NCBI GenBank assembly: GCA_032629725.1
Contig: JAFEVB010000032.1
Location: 682,001-746,000 of the forward strand
Length of the DNA stretch: 64,000 nucleotides
Reading direction: 5' to 3'
From: Gremmenia infestans
Lineage: Eukaryota; Ascomycota; Leotiomycetes; Helotiales; Hamatocanthoscyphaceae
Position numbers and translations under genes: made by a program. Of this stretch, positions 21,875-34,889 are shown piece after piece; position 1 is the stretch's first letter; the number at the start of each line of letters is the position of its first letter. Under the pieces are notes generated by a model, which was not told where the DNA came from, searched no databases, and worked only from the letters and a program-made list of their open reading frames with translations.

Positions 21875-22577
21875 GATGGCGACAACTCCGTGGCGTTAGC
21901 ACCACCAGCTAAAGGGATGAGGTATTATCGATGCGACCGAGGCGTGAGGATAAGGGGAGGGTGCGCCGCGGGGTGGGAAGAATGTATTGTCGTCGTCGTC
22001 GTCGTCGAGATGCGCAAGCTTAGGGCGGGCGTTGCGATGAATTGAAGAAGTTGCTGGAGGGTTCGTACACTCGTACTTGGACCACCGGATTCAGAAATTG
22101 GCCAGGGTTGCCAAGACACTAAACGAGGTTGAATGGGACGCCCCAAGAGCCTAAGACCTCGACCTAGTCTCCCAGGTTTCCTCGATGATGATAGGGACTT
22201 GTTTTTATTCTGCCATTCGATTGTAATGAATTCGGTCACGGGAAGCTCATAGGAAAGGTCGAATTAGACTCCTCGATCCTGCTAGTAGTAAACAAAACAG
22301 TCTCAAGCAAGCTCCTCTCCTGCAGCAGGTAAGCTCACCGCGCCACCAGGAAAAGGAGCCGTTGCACGTGACTCTTACTCACTTGAAGAGGCTCAGGCGA
22401 GTAATCATATGTCTTTGCAACTCTATATTAATTAGTTTGAAGAGATCTGAGACCTGCTGATAATGCTATCAATCGTAAATCATATCTAATAATCTTGTTG
22501 TTCAGATACAGAGGAAGCCTCTCTTACCCACCACAACGGCGTCAACCTCAATCTTTAGGCGGCAGTGGCCTAGGTCC
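21875..22577. promoter_or_regulatory. Divergent region between MNN9 and the DNA glycosylase gene
   Basis: About 700 bp with a CGT trinucleotide run near 21990 and pyrimidine-rich patches. A minus-strand open frame at 21925-22239 has low-complexity composition and is probably not a gene. Confidence 0.45.
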
Positions 22578-23987
22578 TTGAGACATAACTCTACAATTCC
22601 CCGCCTCGTGTCTCCGTATCTGCACAGGACACTCGCAATGTCTTCTAGAAGATCATCACGACTCAGTGCAAATGCGACCGCGCTCAAGGAAGATCCCGTG
22701 ATCAAGAAGGGGACAGTGACAGCCCAGTCACAGCCTGTGGAGAAGGCAACCAAGAAACGGAAAGCTCCCCCGAAAGAGAACATCCTTCCCAATGGCAGTG
22801 ATGCTGGACCATCAACTCCGAAGAAAAAGAGAGCAACAAAGATACTTCCACCAGAAACTCCAACCCCAAAAGCAATTGGCTTGATGTCAAGTCCTTACAA
22901 CGACCCTAACATTGCCCCTCCAGCTGTGAACCGACTTGCAGTTCCCAATGGGACAAACGCACCATTGGTCTCCCCGGAGACTCGTCGTCTGATATCGACC
23001 AAAACTGTAGATCAGGTGTCGCCATCGAAGAAGTCTAATATCACCAGCACGACCAAGAGTTTACTTGATGATGCCGTGGCACATCTGATCAAGATAGAAC
23101 CCAAACTGAAGCCCATCATCGAGAAACATCCATGTCGTGTATTCTCTGAAGAAGGCCTAGCTGACGAGATTGATCCTTTCAACAGCTTGGTCAGTGGGAT
23201 TATCTCACAGCAGGTTAGTTGACTGATCCCGTGAACTCAACTGCCTTACTCTTACTATCCAACTCCACCCCACCAGTCTCAAATAGACCAACCTAAGATG
23301 TGCCTTATCTAGTATTCGTTTACCTTTTCACTAACAATATACCAGGTCTCAGGAGCAGCAGCAAAATCCATCAAAGCAAGATTCGTCTCTCTCTTTAACA
23401 CGGACCCCGACGCAACAACCCACACCTTCCCAACACCCTCCCTCGTAATAACCAAACCCCTCGAGACCCTCCGCACAGCGGGGCTCTCGCAGCGCAAAGC
23501 TGAATACGTCTTTGGGCTTGCCGAAAAATTCCACTCCGGCGAGCTTACCGCGGACATGCTATTCTCGGCCTCGTACGAAGAAGTACTTGCCGAGCTAATC
23601 AAAGTCAGGGGGCTTGGGAAGTGGAGCGTAGAGATGTTTGCTTGCTTTAGCTTGAAGAGGATGGATGTCTTTAGTACGGGGGATCTGGGGGTGCAGAGGG
23701 GCATGGCGGCGTTGGCTGGCAGGGATGTAGGGAAGTTGAAGACGGGGAAGGGTGGGAAGTGGAAGTATATGGGCGAGAAGGAGATGGAGGAATTTGCGGA
23801 GAAGTTTAGGCCTTATAGGTGAGTGCTCCGTCTTGTAGTAATTTGCTGGAGGGATTTGCTGACGAGCTGCAGGAGCGTGTTCATGTGGTACATGTGGGTA
23901 AGTGATTCATATCCTGTGTGTAGTCGTTCAGCGCTAATTATAACACAGAGAGTCGAAGATGTCGATATCAGCACATTTGACACCTAG
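22578..23987 (+). CDS. MAG1: DNA-3-methyladenine glycosylase II (HhH-GPD, AlkA/MAG1 type)
   Basis: Exons 22578-23213, 23346-23818, 23873-23897 and 23949-23987 give 390 residues from the first ATG, or 370 from the ATG at 22638 (MSSRRSSRLS). The enzyme removes alkylated purines to start base-excision repair in the nucleus. The HhH-GPD fold is marked by LVSGIISQQVSGAAA, the hairpin RGLGKWSVEM, and STGDLGVQRG with the catalytic Asp. The first 150 residues are lysine/proline-rich and disordered. The segment before the second ATG (MRHNSTIPRLVSPYLHRTLA) is basic and lacks acidic residues, so it could serve as a mitochondrial presequence. Exon 3 is only 25 bases; its codons (FMWYMW) fit the conserved helix near the C-terminus. 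Confidence 0.88.
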
Positions 23988-26900
23988 CGAAGATCTAAGA
24001 TTCAAGATCGAATGTAGAAGTAAGCATGCTGTATTATACATATCATTCAAACCTAAGAAACGGAGCTCGTCTTCAAAATTCCTGCTTGCTAGAAGAGTTA
24101 TACTCCGTACTTGCTTCTTCTTTCCAACCGTTACACAGTCTAGGTAGCTATGTTTAAAAAGCTAACTACGAAGCTCGCAACTTTTCAGCTAGAGCTAGAT
24201 CCGCAACCCCGACCCGCACCCAATACAGTACCGTACGCACCTACAAGATCTCATGACCAGTCTTCACACCAACTATCCACAGAACGTTCCACGAAAATAC
24301 CGTACCTATAAATGAAGATAGAACAAGCAAGCAAGCGTCTATGGTCTTTTATTCCTTGCTCTTAGCACGGCGTCCATCGTCACCATGCCAGTTCTCTTCT
24401 CCCATTCTCCCAGATTCCGATTCACCAACGAGTACAGACATCCACAGTATTTCGCTCGACACAGAGTAAGTAATCCAATTCACTTCAATTCACTCAAATC
24501 CAATTCAATGCACGGTTTCCTGATGTATAGGAGGAGTTTACATGCATGCATTTCTCTTGATTTCAAACCCAGCTTTGGGGATACTCATTACTAGCTGATA
24601 ACTATAATAGGATTCCTAGAAACCGCTTTTCCCTATCTCTCTCGCAAAGGTAGGATATTGCTACGAGGAAATATTACCTGTTCTTTCTTCCTATATCATA
24701 TCTCATGCCATCCCATCTAATCCTCAAAACTTTAAATAGTGCTTTTGTGAAGAATCCGGGTCGGTGAGATGTATGTTATGTTTTGTGTTTAAAAGTACGA
24801 GGTGCGGACAACCGAGGTGTCGGTTTCAGGACCTTTTTTTCTTCTGCTAAATAAGAGAAATGAAGAAATGTGTTTTGTTTTCAGGTTCTGGGTTTCCGGT
24901 TTTCTAGATATAAGTTTTAATTTATTGTAGCGTAGGATACTAAACATGTGTAGATATAGTATATTCCTTATGCGTATTGGGGTCTCTTCACCATTTGTCA
25001 TCTTGAAGATCGATGTTTCCCTAAGACGGAAGGGGAGGGAGGCTAGGTTTGGCTTGAATACCTAGGGAAGGATTGTGCGGAATTATCATTATGATTCATT
25101 GGTTTTTAATCAAAAGCACGGATTGATGGAATGAAGAAAAGTAGTGATGTGATGCAATGCTAGACTTTATTCCATTATGATACTTCATATGTATATAGAA
25201 AAGAAAAACTAATGCCATTATTGGAGTCAGTGAATATGGAGTACTCAAGGGAGCTGTACCGTATCATTATAGGGCTGAATCTCGTATTCAATCATTCGTC
25301 CCATCCCATCCCATCCCACCTACAGGGGGATCTAACGTCTTCGCCGCCTCCTTCTCCGGGGCTCGTAAAGCTGACTACGTACTTGCTTGCTTCGTTCAGG
25401 CTTCAGCAGCAGTACAGTACTCGTACCTAAGCTACTTTGGGGTTTTCTTTTCGAGGCTCTTGCTCATTGGAGAGAATGAAGGGGAGGGAGGGAAAGGTAA
25501 GCATGACTGAGTCTGCTGGCTGTTGGAGACTGGAGGGTTGCGTTGGGGGCTGAGTGGGATGGTGGGTGAGGGGGTAGTATTTGGGAGATGAGGGGATTGA
25601 ATGAGGGATTGTAGATGAATGAATGAAGGAGCCTTGGGGGGAAATGGACATTAAGAACGCTGGTGAGGTGTATGATAGTAGAGTATACTGCTGAATAGAA
25701 GTCGATATGCATGCGAATTTTATGTACGACACTTGTAGGCAGGCACCCGAGGAGAGCATCTACCGATAGTCATGTTTTTGTTTCTCTTACGAGGAATAAT
25801 TGCAAATGACTCGAATTAATGAAAACTTTCTCTCTATTTTATAGGGAATAATTCATTGCACTTGGATACTCAAAGTACCGGTAGTAATTCTCTTCGTGAT
25901 GAGGCAAAAATGTAAGTAGAGGTGGTACAGCTGCACTTTCACATGACAACTTACCAAGTACATTTCCTAAACCGACGTCGGGCGTCGTAACCCTTTTCAC
26001 CACTGGATGATGCGTCCTTTTGTGGAAACAAGTCAAACTCCAATACAAATACTCTCTGCCTCGAAAACTTCCAGGCTAAAGTCTCATCTCTCATCCCGGG
26101 CACCCGGCTCGGACGGCGGCATACAAGACAAGATCGGGACCGTCAGTATCAAAGCCAATGGAAATGAATCCTCGTATCCCATGGCTGTTCACCGCACACA
26201 CAAGTCACACTCCACTCTGGTAGGTCGAGATAGAGTTCGTTTGTGTTTTTCGAAACATTAGCCGGGGGTCTACTGTACTCTAAATCCTTCTGTACGGGAG
26301 TGGGGCGGAAAAATAGGGGAAATGCTGTCATCTTGACCGGAAAAGATGGAGATTTTCATCTGCATCAGAAAAGATGGATTTTAATCTGACTCGTCATCTT
26401 TGAGCCGGTGAAATCTTGTTTTTCTTCGTGGGTTCAACATGACTCCATGACCAATGAATGACTCTTGCGATTCCTGGCTTGAGAGTTGAAAGTAAATTTC
26501 TATCGAAAAGTTAACCATGAGTGATGGTTGCTGCATCGATCGATCTTGGATCTGAATCCTACGTTTGGTCTCAGCAAGCTCGCACGCTGACGGCACCTCA
26601 ACTGGCTAGCATGACGATGGAATGGGCTTCAACTCCATGCTCATGCTGCAACGTTATCTTGCATGCACTGGTTATCAACTTATCACGACGCTTTTACCTG
26701 CAGACCGATGATCACAATTGCGAGTGAACTTCTACTTCTTAGATGGTATGTTTCAAGTTTGTAGGTGATCTGCTTGAAAGCAAGAAATACTGAACCAGTG
26801 AGAAGATCAGACGAACCAGATGGCGAAAGGGGCGCTGGCTCCACGACCACGAGCTGGACGGTTGTTGTGTGGCGCTTCCATGGTCGCATTTCGTGCATCG

Positions 26901-27970
26901 TGATTGGATCTGCCTTCCACCAGTACTCCGTCAAGTTCTTCAACCGAAGCCAATTACGGGAACTTATCAAATATACCAGAACGCTTTCGGATGAGTATCA
27001 GCAGGAGCTAACCGTATTGATCGTAAATCGTTTGATACAATGGGTAAAAATGGGTAAAAATGGGTAAAAATGGAGAAGAATGGAGAAAATCCGCGAAAGT
27101 ACAAGGGTGAAGCGATGATGTGCGGCCCCTGCGTTTTTAGGCTTGTCATCCCTTCCCAAAGTGTACTCCTAGTCTAGTACCTGTAGATCCATGCGCTACT
27201 AACCACCAGGCCAGCCAGCCGCGCTTGATCTTCTCCTTACGAGTCGAGTCGAGTCGAGTCTCTTCCTCACGCTTTGCCTCCTCCTTCTCTATCCTGAACC
27301 TCCGCCTAATCCTCCTCCTTCTCCATTCAAAGACTCGACAACCCCTAGAGTCTCCGTCTCTCTTGTATATTTCATTTTACGGTATTCATACCACACAACT
27401 CGCGGAAACAATCGCACACTTCCTACACGCTCCTTTACTGCAGTTCTGCATTTTCTAGATCTCTTCCCTTGACATCCGGATTCATCCCACTCCCTCACTA
27501 CCCCACCACGAAAGACTTTCTCATAATTGAGCAGTGCTGACGACTTGACTGTCTTCGGCCTGCTTGTATATTGCTGTTCCTCCATCTCACTGCCAATATA
27601 ATTATAATATTTAAGTTCCAGAGTCTGGTACTCGTATCATTGTCTCAAAACGCCGCCAGCTATTCGAAACCAGTTGACGATTTCGAAAAAGGAATCCCAA
27701 AAACAAAACAAACAGTCACTGCTTCCCTTTTAACATCGCCAGTCAGGAAATCAATCACAATTGATTTCAACGCCTGATATCTGCCTACCACGCTTTTCCA
27801 GACGCCTTTTCTGGGATTCCGATTCACACCAATTCTGTATAAAGCTGCGAGAGGCATTCACCTCGAACCGAAAGTCCTGCGTGAATCTTGACCGCCTAAT
27901 TCTGCATATATTTGATCTTCTGGCGCAGCGAGGGCATTTCTCAAGACATTGCCAAATCTCGAACTTCAAA
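23988..27970. other. Long intergenic region, no confident gene
   Basis: Nearly 4 kb with only short open frames lacking domains or splice structure. It includes CCCAT repeats near 25300-25320, a GAGTC tandem near 27241-27260 and the three-copy repeat at 27041-27070. The last 700 bases are pyrimidine-rich and probably contain the promoter and 5' UTR of the aspartic protease gene. Confidence 0.5.
27041..27070. repeat. Tandem repeat, three copies of TGGGTAAAAA
   Basis: Three perfect 10-bp copies in a row, then degenerate TGGAGAA units. Probably a simple microsatellite-like array. Confidence 0.8.
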
Positions 27971-29764
27971 ATGTTGGGCATTAACTTCCTCCTCGTGGCA
28001 CTCACATTTTCCACGATTGCAAAAGCGTTCTTCTACTACGACCCTCCCTATAGATGTCAGCTGGACGATACAAGAACGTGCAGCGAAGAAAAACGGGCGA
28101 TAGACTCAGATCCATTGAGTCTAAAGATTGTCCAGCGGATTCCAGAGGTAAATGGCCTACGAACTTGACATGAAAGCACTGCTAATGCTTTTGCCGCAGA
28201 ATCCGGACTCACCCCAAACGATCGAGCGTCATACTGACAGCTTGAAACGTAAATACCAGAGGATAGCACCTAGCCAGGTCGAAAGGGCAGAAAACGATGT
28301 GGAGAAGCGTACAAATAGTCACTCTATCATCTCTGCCGCGGTACCTTCACAGACAAATAGCGCCGGTATTGATCAGGACGGGACGGACTTTTCTTATTTT
28401 GCGGAGGTCAAACTTGGCTCCGCAAACAAGCCTGTTTACTTATTGCTTGATACTGGAGCAGGCACCACATGGGTCATGGGCCCATCATGTACTTCAGGTC
28501 CGTGCAAAACACACGACAGCTTCGGATCATCAGACTCGAAAACTTTCAAGGACCTCTCTACTCCTTTCAGCATTAATTATGGCTCTGGAAATGTCACTGG
28601 TTCTATGGCGCAAGATTCGTTGTCCATCGCGGGAATGTCGTTCACTGCTGCGATTGGCATTGCTTCGACAGTGAGTGACCAATTCAGCGCCTTTCCTATT
28701 GATGGTATCCTTGGTCTATCTCTGTCAAAATCTGATGGCCAAAACTTTTGGGAAACCCTTGCTGCCTCAAAAACTCTAAAGTCGAACATGGTGGGCCTAG
28801 CTATCGATCGCGCCTCGGATGGACCCAATACGGGGGTGATTAATTTTGGTTCACCTGACACCTCGAGGTTTAGCGGCTCATTGGACTATTTCCCATCCGA
28901 GTCGAATCTCTCGGATGACTGGGCTGTCAATATTACCAATGTAGGAGTTGGAACCACCCAGATTGGGATTAGTAGCCTGGGTTATATCGATACTGGAACT
29001 AGTTTCATATTTGCGCCTCCGGCCGATGCAAAGAAACTCCATGCTTCAATAGACGGTGCCACATCGTCAGACGACTCCACATATACTGTTCCATGCACGA
29101 CAACAACCCCGCTGACGTTTTCATTTGGCCAATCAACATACTCCGTGCCTTCAAAGGACTGGGTATCGGCTGAAGCCAACGGTGTATGCACCAGCAATGT
29201 TTACGGAGTAGGGGTAGTGGACGACAACTCGTGGCTCATTGGGGACACTTTCTTGAAGAATGTCTACGTTGTCTTTGATTACGATCAGACCAGAGTTGGT
29301 CAGTTTAGCTATGCAATATTCGAGAGATCGGAGCTAACTGGAGAGTAGGTTTTGCGCCATTGAAGGCTGAATCATCTTCTTCATCCACAGCATCTTCTAC
29401 TGGTGGGTCATCCTCTAAAAACCCCACAACCTCCTCAATGGCTTCCAAAACGCCTGCGATAACTGGAACCTCTACTCCTCTTACTAGCACCACGGAAACA
29501 CATTCTAACGGAGACTCCACAGGCACCTCATCTGGCTCTACTCAGACCACCCTTGCTTCTGTCACGGGCAGCTCTACCGCTTCTAGCACTGGATCACCAG
29601 GCGTGAACTTGCATACAACCCCAAGCACCACTACTGGAGCTTCCGCAGGGAAATCCACCGGACCTGCAGCGTCCGCCACCAAAAGCTCGAGTGCATTGCT
29701 TCTCAACCCAAGCTTCTACTCCGCCCTCCTCGCCGCTGGTATACTCATTACCCTCCTTATCTGA
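27971..29764 (+). CDS. GPI-anchored pepsin-type aspartic protease (yapsin-like)
   Basis: Exons 27971-28147, 28200-29298 and 29349-29764 give 563 residues. A signal peptide (LGINFLLVALTFSTIAKA) opens the protein, then a pro-region with a dibasic Lys-Arg near residue 95. Both catalytic loops are present: LLLDTGAGTTWV (Asp 143) and YIDTGTSFI (Asp 323). Six cysteines are visible in the mature part. The last 130 residues are a serine/threonine-rich stalk ending in a hydrophobic tail (FYSALLAAGILITLLI), the pattern of a GPI signal. It should be secreted and held at the plasma membrane or wall, processing surface proteins. Both introns are about 50 bases. The family in fungi includes yapsins and SAP-type proteases; the exact subgroup is not resolved. 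Confidence 0.88.
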
Positions 29765-30360
29765 TCTCCGACACCCAGGATTTCAGCACACCATATCATT
29801 CTTTCTTATTTAGATCATGACCATCGAGGATGACGATACCCAAATAGTTGATTTGTAATTATATTAGCGAGCATAGCATTGCAGGAACCTGGAAAGGAGA
29901 CGCATGGGAGATGCCTCAGTTGCACGAAATACATTCTAGAGGTCAGAAACATAATTGACCACCAATTTTGAGGTACACCTATCTTTTTCTCCGTGATACT
30001 GCTATCCCAGTCCTTCGAACTTAATACAAGTGATTGGCGTGTTATGTACCTAGGCAGGACCTGGTTTGACGTAGTGTCGGATGATGTATGTCGGGAGCTT
30101 TAGATCCTATGAGAGTATTTATCAGAACTGCCTACGGGACATGAAAACTAATGGCTTTCATAATAAATCATATCTAATCTTAATGAGTAGCTGTAGGCAG
30201 AGTTGTATACTATACTGTAATTCGTCTCGACATTCCAAAAATAGGATTCAGCCTCACAGCTTGAAACTTAAGCGAACAAGGGTCCTATAGAAACCAGACA
30301 CCACGTTCTAAGCATCCATCCCACCAAACCTCCACGACACAATGCTATTTCGATAACGGC
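29765..30360. other. Intergenic, no gene seen
   Basis: Spacer between the protease gene and the transporter gene, both on the plus strand. It must hold the protease 3' UTR and the transporter promoter. Nothing else is recognised. Confidence 0.5.
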
Positions 30361-32065
30361 ATGGTCAAGGCCAAAACAGACAATCCCCGCAGGGAGGGTG
30401 AGAATTCTGAACATCCCGCGAACGAGGAAGACCGTGGTCTGCTTTCAGGCAATTCCTCAGAAGACGAAGAAGACCTCGTAGTCCACCCCGGCCAAGCCAG
30501 CTCTCCCGAACCAGAACCACGAACACCACGAACCCCAAACCGTGTACGCTTCGACCTGCCTCCCGTCGATACCTCTCCTGCTGCAAATGGCGCCCCTCCT
30601 CCTTATAACGACTCCCCCCTCTCCGGCCACCGCTCGCCCCGCCAACAATTCGCCCCCCCTCCTCACCGACATCGAAGCCCCCTCGGTCAACCTAGCCAGC
30701 AGCCCTTGGGGCGACGAAGATGTAGACGGCTGGGCAGAACGAGAGCGCACGCGCCCGAAATCCGGGCTCCGGTCTGCGTTCATGAACATGGCGAATTCCA
30801 TCATCGGAGCTGGCATTATCGGCCAACCGTATGCGTTCCGGCAAGCCGGCCTGCTTACGGGCATTATATTGCTTATAGGCCTGACCATTACGGTGGATTG
30901 GACGATTCGGCTTATTGTGATTAATAGCAAGATGAGTGGGAGTAATAGCTTTCAGGGCACGGTGGAGCATTGCTTTGGGAAGACGGGGTTGATTGCTATT
31001 TCTGTTGCGCAGTGGGCTTTTGCGTTTGGCGGCATGGTGGCGTTTGGGATTATTGTTGGGGATACGATTCCGCATGTTTTGGCGGCTATCTTCCCGGGGC
31101 TGGGGGATATACCGGTGTTGGGTTTGTTGGTCAATAGACGGGCTGTTATTGTTATTTTTATACTGGGAATAAGCTATCCTCTGAGCTTGTATAGAGACAT
31201 TGCAAAGGTAGGGCTTCTGGATGCAAATGGGAAAATGGAGCTGACTAAGGTAGTTGGCGAAAGCAAGTACTCTTGCTTTGATCAGCATGATAATCATCTT
31301 ATTTACGGTCGTCACGCAAGCATTTATGGTCCCAAAAGAATCTCGTGGGGAATTCACTACCCCGCTACTTACTCTCAACAATGGCATCTTCCAGGCTATT
31401 GGTGTAATATCTTTTGGTGCGTTATCCTAATCCGATGGTCGAATCAGAGCTGATATCTTTAAGCATTTGTCTGCCATCATAACTCACTCCTCATCTACGG
31501 CTCGCTCAAAACCCCAACCATCGACCGCTTTTCCCGCGTAACACATTACAGCACCGGCATATCCATGCTCGCCTGTCTCCTCATGGCCCTCGCCGGATTT
31601 CTAACCTTCGGATCCCTCACCCAGGGAAACGTGCTGAACAACTTCCCCACCGACAACACCATGGTCAATATCGCGCGTCTTTGTTTCGGGCTGAACATGC
31701 TAACGACCCTCCCGCTCGAAGCCTTCGTATGCCGCGAAGTCATGTTCAACTACTGGTTCCCCCACGAGCCCTTCAACATGAACCTGCACCTCATCTTCTC
31801 CACGTCCCTCGTCGTCAGCGCCATGGCGCTCTCCCTTATCACCTGTGACCTCGGCGCCGTCTTCGAGCTCATAGGCGCGACGAGCGCCTGCGCGCTGGCT
31901 TATATACTGCCGCCGTTGTGTTATATCAAGTTGAGTACGAGGAGTTGGAAGACGATTCCGGCGATGCTTTGTGTGGCGTTTGGGAGCGCCGTTATGGGCA
32001 TTAGTCTCATCCAGGCTGTGGCTAAAATTATTCGGAATGAGGGGGGTGTTGCGAAATGCAATTAG
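30361..32065 (+). CDS. Vacuolar amino-acid transporter (AVT/SLC38 family) with a 1-base frameshift in exon 1
   Basis: Exons 30361-31207, 31254-31416 and 31464-32065 (introns 46 and 47 bp). The amino-acid/auxin permease domain starts at SGLRSAFMNMANSIIGAGIIGQPYAFRQAG and continues through about eleven hydrophobic segments to GAVFELIGATSACALAYILPP. The acidic N-terminal tail of about 100 residues is encoded from ATG 30361 but runs into the wrong frame after a run of seven C (30653-30659). With six C the two parts join (RQQFAPLLTDIEAPSV) and the model sums to 536 residues. As written, the frame from 30361 stops at 30924. It could be an assembly error in a homopolymer or a real mutation. The family moves neutral amino acids across the vacuolar membrane. 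Confidence 0.78.
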
Positions 32066-32412
32066 ATTTGTTGTGTTGTGTTAGATAATGTAAGATGGAA
32101 CCCAAATATCTTGGGCTTTTGGTGTGAACTAATGTGCGTGCTCTTTACTACGTCTTGTTGTATATACCTGCGTCCTGCCTCTTGCTTCCAGAAGTCTGGA
32201 TATCGTGCTGCTTGTCTGAAAGTCAAGTGAAGTAAGCCACTTTCACGAGCTGCTTTAATTTCATTTTCACTCTTCCACTCCTTTTCTCTTATGGGAAATA
32301 ATCTGCGGTTTCAAGCTTTAATAGTCTACGAATAAATCCCGTCGTTGGAAAATCAACAAATAACATGTACAAACAAACTTTCAAAGTGCGTCTACCACCA
32401 GCCACGTCCCCA
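32066..32412. other. Intergenic, convergent 3' flanks
   Basis: Spacer between two convergent genes. It probably contains both poly(A) regions. No gene seen. Confidence 0.5.
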
Positions 32413-34889
32413 CTACTCCTCCTCTGGAGCAGCTTTCTTAACAGGCTTTTTTACCGGTGCTTTTTTCTTTACGACCGGCTTCTTAGGGGCCTCTGGCTCC
32501 TCAATCTCAGCGGGTTTCTTAGCCTTCGGATGTTTCGCAACCGCACTCTCGCCCTCCGTTCCCTTAGACGCGACTTTTTTCTTCGGTGCCACCTTAGCAC
32601 CGGCAACCTTCTTCGGAGCCGCAGTAGTCTTTTTGCCAACTGGTTCTCCGGGTTCAGCTTTCTGGGGCGTCTTTTCCGTCTCCTCGTCTGCCCAGTCGCA
32701 GTCCTCGATAGTGAAGACCAGCTCGATCATGCTCTTGATGTCCTTGTCTCCATCCTTAGTGTTGGGTTTGGGGGTCTTGGAAGTGCTGTAGTCGAGGAAT
32801 CCTTTGCCTTGCTCCCAGGATACGCAGTGTCCGGATTTGTCGGCGCGCATGTATAGGATTCCGAGTTTCTCGTGTCCGGCTTCTTCGACCCAGGTGTCGA
32901 AGTCAAAGGTTCCTTGGATCTCGTAGAATCTGTATTCTGATCAGCCTTGCCTTGCCTTGCCTTCAATCCACTTCATCCAATCTAATCCGATCCGATGTGA
33001 TCAGACAGAAAGAGATATACGGTATGCTATGACTTACATGACCTGTTTCTCCACACTCCTCAAGTAAGTATTAACCTCCACAATCGTCAACTCATCATCA
33101 GTCTCATGACTTGCCTCCTCCACCTCACTCATAAATTTGTGCCAGCTCATCTCGAACAGGCGCCCTACGGCCATCAGCACGTTTTCGTTGGACAGACTCG
33201 TGTCGTTCTTGTCGTTCCCGTCGGCCATTTTCAAATGCGTGATGAAGGGCCACATGGCTTGCAGACCGCGCTGTTCGGCCGATATACCGCCTGCGGTTTG
33301 GTTGCCGGATTTCCAGGGCTTGGCTTTTCCTGTGGCTGTGGTGGGGGCGCTGTGGGGTTGTGAGTTGGGTTTGATGGTTTGGGGGGGTGTGGATGGGATG
33401 TATATGCAGTGGACTTACGCTTTTCCTCCTTTGGTGGTCTTTGATGCTGGTTTTGCACCAGCTTTGGTGGATGAGGCGGTTTTGGGAGCTACTTTTGAAG
33501 CGCTTTTCTTGGCTGGCTTCTTTTCTTCCGCCTCTTCCTCTGATTCAGCTTCTTTGCCCTTTGCAGCAGACTTTTTGGCGGCTCCTTTGGGTCTGTTGTG
33601 CACTCATTGTTAGCGTTGCTTGATTGGTTGCTGGAGGAGAGGGGGTTATCGCGTACGCTGCGCCTGCTTTCGGCGCTATCTTTGATGGGGCTTTTTTTGC
33701 TGCTGGCTTAGGGGCCCCCTTGGGCTCCTCGCCACCTTTTGCGGTTTTGGATGCTGCACCTGCTGGAGCTTTCTTTGCTGGCTTAGGTTTCTCTTCATGA
33801 TCCTCGGTGCCAGTCGCATGTTTCGTTGTATGTGCTGGAGTCTTCTTTGCTTCCTTAGGCTCTGCCTCATGATCCTCACCCTTTGCTGATTTCGGTCTAG
33901 CAGGTGTCTTTGTCCTAGTATCGTTTAGCCATGATCGTCAATCAGTACCATACACTTTACCTACCCATTAGTCTTTGGGGCAGCCTTCATAGCTGGCTTG
34001 GGTTTGGGCGCTGGCTCAGGTTCCTCTTGCTCCTCTTCTTCTATGTTTTTTTAGCGTATTGCTTCTGTCTATGAGAGGCGCTGGTTTATGTACCCTCTTC
34101 CTCTGAACTATCCTGCTCGTCTTCCTCTGTACGTATGGTGTTAGCAGAGTTCTATTAGAGGGAATCGGGGTTTGATATACCTTCACCCTCCTCACCCTCT
34201 TCTAATTCTTCGCCTGATTCGGGTTCTTGTTCCTCTCTAGAGTTCTGCGTTAGTGGATGTTGCATAAGGGTCTCGAGCTACGCTTGTGCCGCGTTTAAGC
34301 CGATTGTTCGAGTAGCACACTCAGACCAAGTGCTGGAACCGGCACAGTGGCTCAGAGGGATTACTCACTCTGCTTCGCTATCCGTAACCTCCTCATATTC
34401 TTCTTCATATTCGGATTCGTCACCTTCCTGAAAATGTGTTAGCAACGCATTGGATTCCAAAAGAAACAGCGCCAGTCTTACCTCTCCCTCCTCTCCCTCC
34501 TCGCCTTCCTCGCCTTCCTCTTCTTCTCCCTGGTTTCTATTAGTTCCAGATCCACGGGAAGATACTGTAGAGTTGGGGAGCTCTCATTCGAAGAGCGCAA
34601 GTTCCACAGCGTCTCGAAATCAAGAACACAAGTTGCAAAAGAACATACCTCCTCTTCACCGCTCTCCTCTACCTCCTCATATTCAGAACCCTCCTCGCCT
34701 TCAGATGCTTCGGGCTCTTCCTAGAATTGCTGTGATCAGTCTCATGCGCGACTGGTTGCGAAATGCAGGAGGTCAAACCTCTTCCAATTCTTCCGGCTCT
34801 ACTGGTTTTGATGCCTGCGGCTTTTTCGGCTTCTCGTGTGCAATGGTAGCAGCCTTCTCTGCTGCTATTTGGGCGACGACGGCAGCCAT
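32413..34889 (-). CDS. Unrecognised protein with acidic N-terminus and Lys/Ala/Pro-rich tails (11 exons)
   Basis: Eleven exons join in phase: 34889-34779, 34720-34649, 34529-34482, 34427-34369, 34236-34181, 34126-34094, 34040-33965, 33914-33657, 33592-33419, 33349-33038 and 32929-32413, giving 571 residues. Order of parts: MAAVVAQIAAEKAAT start; about 140 residues dominated by Glu; about 150 residues rich in Lys/Ala/Pro, histone H1-like; a folded-looking block of about 140 residues (RGLQAMWPFITHLKMADGND, then FYEIQGTFDFDTWVEEAGHE and HCVSWEQGKGFLDY); and a second Lys/Pro/Ala tail. I do not recognise the central block. The composition suggests a nuclear, nucleic-acid- or histone-associated role, which is inference only. 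Two exons are only 33 and 48 bases, so details in the acidic part could shift. Confidence 0.65.

Noticed and set aside
25427..25759. Minus-strand Ser/Pro/Leu-rich ORF of 110 codons
   Set aside because: Low-complexity composition arising from a purine-rich plus strand; no start context or homology signal.
27041..27070. Short direct repeats considered as a CRISPR array or telomere-like sequence
   Set aside because: Three 10-bp units with no spacers; CRISPR is not expected in a eukaryotic genome and the unit is not a fungal telomere repeat.
32345..33623. Several plus-strand ORFs with hydrophobic, Phe/Leu-rich translations resembling membrane proteins
   Set aside because: They are the antisense of lysine/alanine/glutamate codons in the minus-strand disordered-protein gene; the hydrophobicity is a by-product.
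34237..34362. Possible tRNA in the longest intron of the minus-strand gene (GTTCGAG-like T-loop)
   Set aside because: No acceptor stem pairing and no convincing A box at the right distance.
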